Below, one piece after another: positions 46,373-53,199 of a DNA stretch of 64,000 nucleotides. Positions within the stretch are counted from its first letter, which is position 1. The number at the start of each line of letters is the position of its first letter. Source of the DNA: Bosea sp. PAMC 26642 (GTDB taxonomy: Bacteria > Pseudomonadota > Alphaproteobacteria > Rhizobiales > Beijerinckiaceae); NCBI RefSeq assembly GCF_001562255.1, contig NZ_CP014301.1:2046001-2110000 (forward strand). Reading direction: 5' to 3'. The translations under genes and the position numbers were made by a program. A model generated the notes under the pieces. It was given only the letters and a program-made list of their open reading frames with translations. It had not been told where the DNA came from and did no database searches.

Positions 46373-47797
46373 ATGACAGGCACCGAGTATCCGCGCGATC
46401 TTGCTGGCTATGGCCGGCATGCCCCCCATCCGCATTGGCCGGGCGAGGCTCGCATCGCGGTCCAGTTCGTGATCAACTACGAGGAGGGCGGCGAGAACAA
46501 CGTCCTGCATGGCGACGCAGCCTCGGAGGCGTTCCTATCCGAGATCGTCGGCGCCGCGCCCTGGCCCGGCCAGCGCCACATGAACATGGAGTCGATCTAC
46601 GAATACGGCTCGCGCGCCGGCTACTGGCGGCTGTGGCGCATGTTCACGGAGCGGAACCTTCCGGCCACCGTCTTCGCGGTGGCGAGCGCGCTGCAGCGCT
46701 ATCCCGAGATCGTCGGGTCGATGCAGGAGGCCGGCTGGGAGATCGCCACCCATGGCCTGAAATGGATCGACTATCGCGATGTGCCCGCCGAGCGCGAAGG
46801 CGCCGACATCGCCGAGGCGATCCGCATCCAGGCGCACCTCGCCGGCGAACGCCCGCTCGGCTTCTACCAGGGCCGCAGTTCGGAACGCACCACCCCGCTG
46901 ATGATGGCGGAAGGCGGCTTCCTCTACACCGCCGACAGCTATGCCGACGACCTGCCCTATTGGCTCGAGGGTCCGCACGGCCCGCAGCTCTGCGTGCCCT
47001 ATACGCTCGACGCCAACGACATGCGCTTCGCCACGCCGCAGGGTTTCAATGCCGGCGACCAGTTCTTCGCCTATCTCAAGGATAGCTTCGACACGCTCTA
47101 TGCCGAGGGCGAGACCGCCCCGAAGATGATGTCGATCGGCCTGCATTGCCGGCTCGTCGGCCGGCCGGGACGCGCTGCCGCGCTCGCCCGCTTCCTCGAC
47201 TATGTCCAGGGCCACGATCGCGTCTGGATCGCGACCCGGCTCGACATCGCCCGCCACTGGATCCGGCATCACCCGCCCGCAGGAGGCTACAAGCCGTCCG
47301 CGATGCCCAAGGGTCTCTTCGTCGAGGTCTATGGCCGCATCTGGGAACACTCGCCCTGGGTGGCAGAGGCCGCCTACGATGCCGGCCTGACGGCAGCTCA
47401 GGACGACGCGACAAGCCTCTACGCCGCAATGACGAAGGCGATGCGGGCAGGATCGCCCGGGCAGCAGCGCGCGCTCCTGCTCGCCCATCCCGACCTTGCC
47501 GGAAAACTCGCCGCCGCAGGCGAACTCACCCCGGAATCGAGCCATGAACAGGCCTCGGCCGGGCTCGACCGGCTGACCGGCGACGAACGCGTCCGCTTCA
47601 CCGCCCTGAACGAGGCCTACAAGGCCCGCTTCGGCATCCCCTTCATCATCGCCGTAAAGGGCCTGAGCAAGGACGACATCGTCACCGCCTTCGAGGCCAG
47701 GCTGAAGAGCACGCCGGAACAGGAGTTCGAAACCGCGCTGGGGCAGGTTGAGAAGATCTCGCTGCTGCGGTTGCGGGAGTTGCTTCCTTCAAACTGA
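46373..47797 (+). CDS. Allantoinase PuuE fused to OHCU decarboxylase UraD
   Basis: This 474-residue protein covers two steps. Residues 1 to about 305 are PuuE, a polysaccharide-deacetylase-type allantoinase (NYEEGGENNVLHGDAASEAF, ATHGLKWIDYRDV, YQGRSSERTTPLMM). Residues about 312-474 are UraD (FVEVYGRIWEHSPWVAEAAY with EHSPW at 325-329, SSHEQASAGLD at 389-399, RFGIPFIIAVKG). UraD decarboxylates OHCU to S-allantoin, and PuuE opens it to allantoate. With PuuD and HiuH the locus takes urate to allantoate. Both catalytic signatures look intact. Confidence 0.93.
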   Translation: MTGTEYPRDLAGYGRHAPHPHWPGEARIAVQFVINYEEGGENNVLHGDAASEAFLSEIVGAAPWPGQRHMNMESIYEYGSRAGYWRLWRMFTERNLPATVFAVASALQRYPEIVGSMQEAGWEIATHGLKWIDYRDVPAEREGADIAEAIRIQAHLAGERPLGFYQGRSSERTTPLMMAEGGFLYTADSYADDLPYWLEGPHGPQLCVPYTLDANDMRFATPQGFNAGDQFFAYLKDSFDTLYAEGETAPKMMSIGLHCRLVGRPGRAAALARFLDYVQGHDRVWIATRLDIARHWIRHHPPAGGYKPSAMPKGLFVEVYGRIWEHSPWVAEAAYDAGLTAAQDDATSLYAAMTKAMRAGSPGQQRALLLAHPDLAGKLAAAGELTPESSHEQASAGLDRLTGDERVRFTALNEAYKARFGIPFIIAVKGLSKDDIVTAFEARLKSTPEQEFETALGQVEKISLLRLRELLPSN

Positions 47798-47803
47798 CGG
47801 GTT

Positions 47804-48565
47804 CTACAACCCGCTGACCAGATGCCCGCCATCGACGGCCACCACCGCCCCGGTCATGAAGCGCGAAGCGTTCGAGCACAGCAGCAGCAGCGGACCGTCG
47901 AGATCGCCAAGATCCGCCGGCCGGCGCATGGGTATCCGCTTGATCAGCGCCTGCCCCACCTCGGTCGCGAAGAAGTCTCGGTTGATATCGGTCACGACAT
48001 AGCCGGGCGCCAGCGCGTTCACCCGCACCTTGTGCCGCGCCCATTCCAGCGCCAGAGCCTTGGTGAGCTGGATCAGCGCCGCCTTCGAGGCGGCATAGGG
48101 TGCGACCGAAATCGCCACGCGCTCGCCCAGGATCGAAGCGATGTTGACGATCGACCCGCCGCTCTGCTGCCTGCTCATGATCCGCGCCGCACTCTGCGCC
48201 GCGAAGAAGCAGCCCTTCAGGTTGATGTCGAGCTGCGCATCCCACTGCGCCTCGCTCAGGTCGAGCGCGCGCTCCGTCTCGGCGACGCCGGCATTGTTGA
48301 TCAGCACGTCGAGCCCGCCCATTGCGGCTGAGGCCTCGCCGAGTCCCGCCTCGATCGCCGCAACCGAGGCGACGTCCAGCACGAGCGGCGTTACCCGGCC
48401 CGGCAGTCCCGCGCAGGCCTCCGCCAGTGCCGAAAGCCGTTCCAGCCGGCGCGCCGTGGCCACCACATGCGCGCCCTGCCCTGCCAGCAGCGCGACGAAA
48501 TGCGCGCCGAGCCCCGACGACGCCCCCGTCACCAGCACCCGCTTGCCCCTCAGATCCTCGAACAT
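47804..48565 (-). CDS. SDR-family oxidoreductase
   Basis: This is a classical SDR of 253 residues: cofactor motif VTGASSGLGAHFVALLAGQG, NNAG in LINNAGVAET, catalytic Ser in NIASILGERV, and YAASK for the catalytic Tyr and Lys. It is convergent with the puuE-uraD fusion (7 bases apart at their ends). The substrate is unknown. Confidence 0.88.
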   Translation of the reverse strand: MFEDLRGKRVLVTGASSGLGAHFVALLAGQGAHVVATARRLERLSALAEACAGLPGRVTPLVLDVASVAAIEAGLGEASAAMGGLDVLINNAGVAETERALDLSEAQWDAQLDINLKGCFFAAQSAARIMSRQQSGGSIVNIASILGERVAISVAPYAASKAALIQLTKALALEWARHKVRVNALAPGYVVTDINRDFFATEVGQALIKRIPMRRPADLGDLDGPLLLLCSNASRFMTGAVVAVDGGHLVSGL

Positions 48566-48664
48566 GGCCGCCCCGTCCGCTTCGCTTCAGCAGCAGAGGG
48601 GACACGCCCAGGCCACGCCGGTCAATCTGCGCAAAGGCTTACTCATCTTTTCACACCACCGCGC

Positions 48665-48697
48665 CGTCATTCCGGGCGGAGCGAAGCGGAGACCCGG
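48665..48697. repeat. Dispersed palindromic repeat, copy 7, left part (split by IS110)
   Basis: CGTCATTCCGGGCGGAGCGA up to GACCCGG is the left arm of the repeat. Its sequence stops at 48697, where the IS110 element begins, and resumes at 49813-49815. Confidence 0.88.
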
Positions 48698-48721
48698 CAA
48701 CTGTGTCGTTGCGCATCCTGA

Positions 48722-49651
48722 TCATGGCTGGAAGGCTGTGTTTGTCTTGATCATGGCGTTGAGGATTGTGAGGAGTTTTCTGGCGACGGCGATCAGGGCG
48801 ACTTTTGCTGCGGCACTTCGTTCGAGGATGGCGTCGTAGAAGGCCTTGAAGCGCTGGCAGGTTCGCTTGGCTGCCAGTGCCGCCATGTAGAGGGCGCTCC
48901 GGACGCGGCTGCGCCCGCCCCTGATGCTGCGCTTGCCGCGGTGGCGGCCGCTGTCGTTGTTGAAGGGGGCCAGCCCCGCCAAGGCTGCTATCGCCTTTGG
49001 CGAGACATGTCCGAGTTCTGGCATCAGCGCGATCAGGGTGGTTGCGGTGACGTGTCCGACGCCCGGCGCCGAACGCAACAGAGCCTGTGTGCGGGCCAGG
49101 GCCTCGTTTGCGCACAAGGCATCGCTGATGAGGCGCTCGAGCGTGTCGATCTCGTCGTCGAGCCAGGCAAGATGGCGCGCCAGGCTGCCGCCTTGGTCCT
49201 GTCCCTCGCTGAGACGGACGCGCTCGGCGGCACGGATCGCGACGAGCTGGTCGCGGCGTTTGTGCAGTTGGGCCAAAGCGTTGCGAGCGGGCTCGACAGG
49301 TGCGTCGGGTTCCAGCGCGAGGCTGCGGGCCATGGCGGCGAGCATGCGGGCGTCGATCGCATCGGTCTTGGCCAGGCGCCCCGTGGCACGGGCGAAGTCA
49401 CGCGCGCGCGCCGGATTGAGGCGCACGAAACGCAAGCCGGCCTGCTCCAGCGCCTGGCGCAGGGTTGCATCGTAGGGCCCAGTCGCCTCGAAGGCGACGA
49501 GGCTGCCGGCCGGATCGGCCAGCCCCGACAGCCAGGCCGCGATGGCCGGGCTCGTATTGGCGATACGAAGACTTGTGCCGCTCGCCTCATCGAACAGGTC
49601 GAGATGGTGTTTGGCGATATCGCATCCGATGAAGCAGGGGTGTATCGTCAT
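48722..49651 (-). CDS. IS110-family DEDD transposase (bridge-RNA-guided recombinase type)
   Basis: The product is 309 residues. The N-terminal RuvC-like domain has the DEDD residues D11 (GCDIAKHHLD), E55 (FEATGPYD), D97 and D100 (KTDAIDA). The C-terminal domain has SAPGVGHVTATTLIALMPEL and LAPFNNDSG, in which S234 is at the position of the catalytic Ser of IS621. The ATG at 49651 gives the family N terminus MTIHPCFIGCDIAKHH; the frame is open further upstream but crosses the element boundary. The gene appears complete. Confidence 0.93.
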   Translation of the reverse strand: MTIHPCFIGCDIAKHHLDLFDEASGTSLRIANTSPAIAAWLSGLADPAGSLVAFEATGPYDATLRQALEQAGLRFVRLNPARARDFARATGRLAKTDAIDARMLAAMARSLALEPDAPVEPARNALAQLHKRRDQLVAIRAAERVRLSEGQDQGGSLARHLAWLDDEIDTLERLISDALCANEALARTQALLRSAPGVGHVTATTLIALMPELGHVSPKAIAALAGLAPFNNDSGRHRGKRSIRGGRSRVRSALYMAALAAKRTCQRFKAFYDAILERSAAAKVALIAVARKLLTILNAMIKTNTAFQP

Positions 49652-49812
49652 GGGGCCTGTCCCTGTGCTGCGAGGTCCGGTGCAAGCGGCCTCGGTCAAC
49701 TGTTCAGGATGGGTCTTGGAACGCGGGCGGGAGCCTGGCCGGGTCACGGTGTTTGCCACCAGGAATCCAACGGCTTCCCGCCCGCACCAATCATGACACA
49801 GATCAAACACAA
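49652..49812 (-). ncRNA. Candidate IS110 bridge RNA
   Basis: This 161-nt noncoding region lies between the element end and the transposase start. Read on the minus strand it contains, in order, TGGATTCC (49769-49762) and GACCCGG (49745-49739), either side of the hairpin GGTG-GCAAA-CACC. The first equals one side of the insertion target and the second is complementary to the other side, in the sense expected of left and right target guides. Further on, ACAGTTG (49703-49697) equals the element's own far end, and CACAGGG (49667-49661) pairs with its near end CCTTGTG allowing one G-U. The order target loop then donor loop matches IS621. Confidence 0.75.
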
Positions 49813-49814
49813 GG

Positions 49815-49892
49815 AATCCATGCCGGAACGCCAATCTCGGAAAGGTTCAGGCATGGATTCCGGGTCGCAGCTTCGCTACGCCCGGAATGACG
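49815..49892. repeat. Dispersed palindromic repeat, copy 7, right part
   Basis: AATCCATGCCGGAACG resumes the interrupted left arm, and a second full arm follows to CGCCCGGAATGACG. The right arm itself contains an uninterrupted TGGATTCCGGGTC (49854-49866), a second potential target for the same element. Confidence 0.87.
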
Positions 49893-49922
49893 GCGCTTGT
49901 GCCATAGAGGCCTGTCCCGTCG

Positions 49923-51386
49923 TTATGCGGCGTTTTGCGCCATCATCTCTGGCACCACCACACCAACCCGCCTAAGATCGGCGATGAAGCGGGCCGTTTC
50001 GCTGATCTTCGCCTCCTCGTCGGGCAGGCGCAACAGATAGGACGGGTGCACTGTCGCCAGCAGCGGCGTGCCGTCGTCGAGCGCGAGATCCCCTTCCCGC
50101 ACCGAAGCCAGCGAGCCGGAGTGCCCCGTAAGCGCCTTCAGCGCGCTCGCCCCCAGCGCCACGACGAGACGCGGCTTGACGAACTCCCTCTCCAGCCCAA
50201 GCCAGAACCGGCAGGCCGTGATCTCGCCGGCATTGGGCTTCTGGTGGATGCGGCGCTTGCCGCGCAGCTCGAACTTGAAGTGCTTCACGGCATTGGTGAC
50301 ATAGGCGCGCCGCCGCGCCAGCCCCGCCTCGCCCAAAGCCTTGTCGAAGACCTGCCCGGCCGGCCCCACGAAAGGCTTGCCCGCCAGATCCTCCTGATCG
50401 CCGGGCTGCTCGCCGACGAACATCACGGGTGCGTCGAGCGGACCCTCGCCGAAGACGGTCTGCGTCGCATGTTCGCAAAGGCCGCAACGTCGGCAATCGC
50501 GAGCGGCAGCGGCCGCCTGCTCCCAGCTCTCGATCGCCTCGGGCGCCGCAACCGATCCGGCCTCTTGCCGCTGCGACTGCCGAAGATGCCGTTCGGGTGG
50601 CAAGGTCGGCGCAGACAGGACCATCTCCTGCGCACGCCGGCCGGCACCTGCGATCAGCGGCGAAATCAGCGCGGCCTCGGGCAGGTTCTTCCAGTATTTC
50701 TGCGGCATCTCGGCCTGCATCGCCTTGATCTTGAGCCGGGCCGGATTGAAGATATTGGCGTAATAGGTCCGCCAATACGCCTCCATCGCATCCTCGCTCG
50801 GCGCGTCCGCCTTGGCGGCGCCGGCGGTGAGATGCAAGGTTTCGCCATCCCAGTGCAGCGAACGCAGCGGCGTCAGGATCGACCAGCGCATCGCCGAAAA
50901 GCGCTTCACGAAGAAGGACGAGACCCGCTCGACGATGAAATGCTCGGGCTCGAACCAGGCGACGAAGGCCTCGCGCCCCTCCGCATCGGCGATCTCGCGG
51001 AATCGCACGAACGCCGTCATCTTGTGCATGTCGCGCCGCACCGCCCGCGCCATCGCCTCGGCCCGATGCACGTCGATATCGGTCGCGACGTTCAGGAGAT
51101 GCGGCTCACCCTGCAGCCGCAGCAGCAGCCGGTAGATCAGCCCGAAGCGCTCCGGATCGCGATGGCATGCGACCTGCGCGGCAAGCTCGGGAAAATCGCG
51201 CGGGACCCTGGGTTCCAGCCCCGACACCGGCGCATCCGGATCGACCTCCTGGCCGTCGAACAGGCTCAGCCCGTCGCCGACCTGCCAGGCGATGTCGCCG
51301 GGCAGGATCTGCTGCCGCACCAGCACCCGCGCATGGCGCCGCCAGCCCTCGAAATCCGCCGGATGGGCGAGCCGCACCACGAACAT
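49923..51386 (-). CDS. DUF4130-UdgX fusion, covalent uracil-DNA-binding glycosylase family
   Basis: The product is 487 residues. An N-terminal DUF4130 domain (about 1-250, RLLLRLQGEPHLLNVATDID, RDMHKMTAFVRFREI) precedes a family-4-like uracil-DNA glycosylase domain (about 285-487). That domain has iron-sulfur Cys (C298, C301), GEQPGDQEDLAGKPFVGPAG and the HPSYLLR motif. KRRIHQKP (377-384, His381) is the insert that defines UdgX, where the His becomes covalently attached to the sugar at the uracil site. It follows the radical SAM gene by 63 bases on the same strand; both lie behind one LexA box. Confidence 0.92.
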   Translation of the reverse strand: MFVVRLAHPADFEGWRRHARVLVRQQILPGDIAWQVGDGLSLFDGQEVDPDAPVSGLEPRVPRDFPELAAQVACHRDPERFGLIYRLLLRLQGEPHLLNVATDIDVHRAEAMARAVRRDMHKMTAFVRFREIADAEGREAFVAWFEPEHFIVERVSSFFVKRFSAMRWSILTPLRSLHWDGETLHLTAGAAKADAPSEDAMEAYWRTYYANIFNPARLKIKAMQAEMPQKYWKNLPEAALISPLIAGAGRRAQEMVLSAPTLPPERHLRQSQRQEAGSVAAPEAIESWEQAAAAARDCRRCGLCEHATQTVFGEGPLDAPVMFVGEQPGDQEDLAGKPFVGPAGQVFDKALGEAGLARRRAYVTNAVKHFKFELRGKRRIHQKPNAGEITACRFWLGLEREFVKPRLVVALGASALKALTGHSGSLASVREGDLALDDGTPLLATVHPSYLLRLPDEEAKISETARFIADLRRVGVVVPEMMAQNAA

Positions 51387-51427
51387 CAGCGCGTGATCCA
51401 GAAAAGTGCAAACGGGGACTCGGACAT
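51386..51427 (-). CDS. Possible 13-residue leader peptide before UdgX
   Basis: ATG at 51427 has a strong GGGAGGA 5 bases upstream and opens a frame MSESPFALFWITR that ends in TGATG, so its stop overlaps the UdgX start. The UdgX ATG itself has no convincing ribosome binding site. Translation may therefore enter at the short frame and restart at UdgX. A sequencing frameshift joining the two is the alternative, but the UdgX N terminus looks complete. Confidence 0.4.
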   Translation of the reverse strand: MSESPFALFWITR

Positions 51428-51449
51428 GATTATCCTCCCGCGCGCGGTT

Positions 51450-52685
51450 TCACAGCAGCGACAATTGCTGCGGGCGGGGCGCCAGATGCAGACGCAGCCG
51501 CTCGCTGTCGAGCAGCGCCCCGGGCCGCCAGCCCTCGGCCACGATGAAGTTGCGCAGGGTCGTCAGGGAACGGGCCAGCCGGCCGATATCCTCAAGCCGC
51601 AGCCGCCGGAACCGTCGCATCGCGAGGATGCGCCCGACGCTGCGCGTCCCCAGACCCGGCACCCTCAGCAGCGTCTCCCGGTCGGCCTTGTTCACGTCGA
51701 CAGGAAAGCGGTCGCGATGCCGCAGCGCCCAGGCCAACTTTGGATCGACCGTGAGATCCAGCATCTCTCCCGAGCCGGCATCGAGGATTTCGCCGACCTC
51801 GAACCCGTAGAAGCGCGTCAGCCAGTCGGCCTGGTAGAGCCGGTGCTCGCGCATCAAGGGCGGCTCGACCAGCGGCAGTTGCGCCGATGAATCGGGGATC
51901 GGACTGAACGCCGAATAATATACCCGCCGCAAGCCGAAGGCGCCGTAAAGCTGGGCACTGCGCTGCAGGATCGAGGCATCGCTCGCCCCGTCCGCGCCGA
52001 CGATCATCTGCGTGCTCTGTCCGGCCGGCGAGAACACCGGCGCACGCCGCGACTTCGCCCGCTCGGCCTTGCTCTCGTCGATCCTGAGCTTCAGCCCGCC
52101 CATCGCCGAGCGGATGTCGCGCGACTGCTTCTCGGGCGCGAACCGCTTCAGCGAGATGTCGCTCGGCAGTTCGACATTGATCGAGACGCGATCGGCGAAG
52201 AGTCCGGCCTGGGCGACGAGATCGGGACTCGCGCTCGGGATCAGCTTGAGATGGATGTAGCCGCGAAAATCATGGGTCACGCGCAGGCTCTCGGCCACCC
52301 GCACCATCTCGGCCATTGTGTAGTCCGGCGAGCGGATGATGCCCGAGGACAAAAACAGTCCCTCGATGTAGTTCCGCTTGTAGAAGTTCAGCGTGAGATC
52401 AACGACCTCCTCCACCGAAAACCGGGCACGGGCGACATTGCTCGACGAGCGGTTGATGCAGAACACGCAGTCATAGCTGCAGAAATTCGTCAGCAGGATC
52501 TTGAGCAGCGAGATGCAACGCCCATCGGGCGCATAGGAATGGCAGATGCCGGAGCCCGTGGTCGAGCCGATGCCCTTCGAGCCCAGCGAATCCCGTTTCG
52601 TCGTGTTGCTGGAGGCGCAGGACGCATCGTATTTCGCCGCATCGCTCAGGATTTCCAGCTTCTGCATGACCGTGGGCGGGGACAT
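51450..52685 (-). CDS. Radical SAM protein with C-terminal helix-hairpin-helix (putative DNA modification/repair)
   Basis: The product is 411 residues. The cluster motif FCSYDCVFC places Cys at residues 69, 73 and 76 (CX3CX2C). A radical SAM barrel follows (LFLSSGIIRSPDYTMAEMVR, IHLKLIPSAS). The C terminus has a helix-hairpin-helix (VNKADRETLLRVPGLGTRS, about 331-350), a DNA-binding element. This is the TIGR03916 family, named for a putative role in DNA modification or repair and known to co-occur with DUF4130 proteins; its substrate is unknown. ATG at 52685 is chosen because AAGG lies upstream and homology begins there. A LexA box lies 14 bases before it. Confidence 0.9.
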   Translation of the reverse strand: MSPPTVMQKLEILSDAAKYDASCASSNTTKRDSLGSKGIGSTTGSGICHSYAPDGRCISLLKILLTNFCSYDCVFCINRSSSNVARARFSVEEVVDLTLNFYKRNYIEGLFLSSGIIRSPDYTMAEMVRVAESLRVTHDFRGYIHLKLIPSASPDLVAQAGLFADRVSINVELPSDISLKRFAPEKQSRDIRSAMGGLKLRIDESKAERAKSRRAPVFSPAGQSTQMIVGADGASDASILQRSAQLYGAFGLRRVYYSAFSPIPDSSAQLPLVEPPLMREHRLYQADWLTRFYGFEVGEILDAGSGEMLDLTVDPKLAWALRHRDRFPVDVNKADRETLLRVPGLGTRSVGRILAMRRFRRLRLEDIGRLARSLTTLRNFIVAEGWRPGALLDSERLRLHLAPRPQQLSLL

Positions 52686-52699
52686 CGGGTCGCCTTTTC

Positions 52700-52714
52700 G
52701 TTCGTGATTTGTTC
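52700..52714 (-). promoter_or_regulatory. LexA (SOS) box of the radical SAM-UdgX operon
   Basis: On the minus strand GAACAAATCACGAAC is a perfect GAAC-N7-GAAC, the same form and sense as the box before recA. It ends 14 bases before the radical SAM start codon, so LexA binding would block the promoter or early transcript. The divergent small gene at 52850 is 135 bases away and may share it. Confidence 0.85.
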
Positions 52715-52849
52715 TTATGACACGCCGCAGCGCGCCGAGCCATAACCAGCGCCGAGGCCTTTCGTCGCGCCTACCGCGATTGCCCCAGAGCGGGAACTCC
52801 CTTCCGTCGCTCGCGTTGCCCAAACAGATTCGTCACGGGAGGGATGCAC

Positions 52850-53029
52850 ATGTTCAGGATTCTTTTGATCATTGCGGTGATCGCCATCGGCTACGATGCC
52901 GTCGTTCATCAGGGCGCCTATACGCGCAGTGCCTGGACGAGCGCTGTGGGCATGACCGATTCGGCGGTTTCCAACGCCAGGCAGCTCGGTCTAGGCGCCC
53001 GCGAGGAAACGCGCACCCAGACCAACTAG
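52850..53029 (+). CDS. Small single-span membrane protein, function unknown
   Basis: The product is 59 residues. One N-terminal membrane segment (MFRILLIIAVIAIGYDAVV) precedes a polar tail. GGGAGGG (52837-52843) fits the ATG at 52850 better than the in-frame ATG at 52844. A terminator follows at 53046, so it appears to be a genuine small transcription unit. Nothing in the sequence reveals a role. Confidence 0.7.
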   Translation: MFRILLIIAVIAIGYDAVVHQGAYTRSAWTSAVGMTDSAVSNARQLGLGAREETRTQTN

Positions 53030-53045
53030 CAAAAGCCGCGACAGA

Positions 53046-53076
53046 GCCGGTTGCGCGGCGACCGGCCTTTCTCTTT
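53046..53076 (+). terminator. Terminator of the small membrane protein gene
   Basis: Stem GCCGGT / ACCGGC (53046-53051 and 53061-53066) with a 9-base loop is followed by CTTTCTCTTT. It lies 16 bases after the stop. Confidence 0.72.
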
Positions 53077-53199
53077 ACCATCGAGCCATATGGCGGCCCT
53101 TGAAGGTCGTGTTTATGCTGCAGCGCAGCGGTTTCGGCTGGACAGGATCGGACGTTGGCTTGACACTCGCCACTTCCGAACCTGACGGGATTCAGTCGC

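Larger units (their letters stand above)
48698..49814 (-). mobile_element. IS110-family insertion sequence
   Basis: The element is about 1,117 bp. Its ends are set by the interrupted repeat: left flank GAGACCCGG, right flank GGAATCCATGCC, while intact copies read GACCCGGAATCCATGCC. A GG dinucleotide is therefore present at both junctions, as expected for the 2-bp core of IS110 recombination, and there is no longer target duplication or terminal inverted repeat. It carries one transposase gene (minus strand), with 24 bp after it and 161 bp before it. The long noncoding stretch upstream of the gene marks the IS110 rather than the IS1111 subgroup. Confidence 0.9.

Noticed and set aside
49652..49834. 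N-terminal extension of the IS110 transposase to 370 residues
   Set aside because: It would run through the noncoding region and cross the element end into the repeat; the family N terminus starts at 49651.
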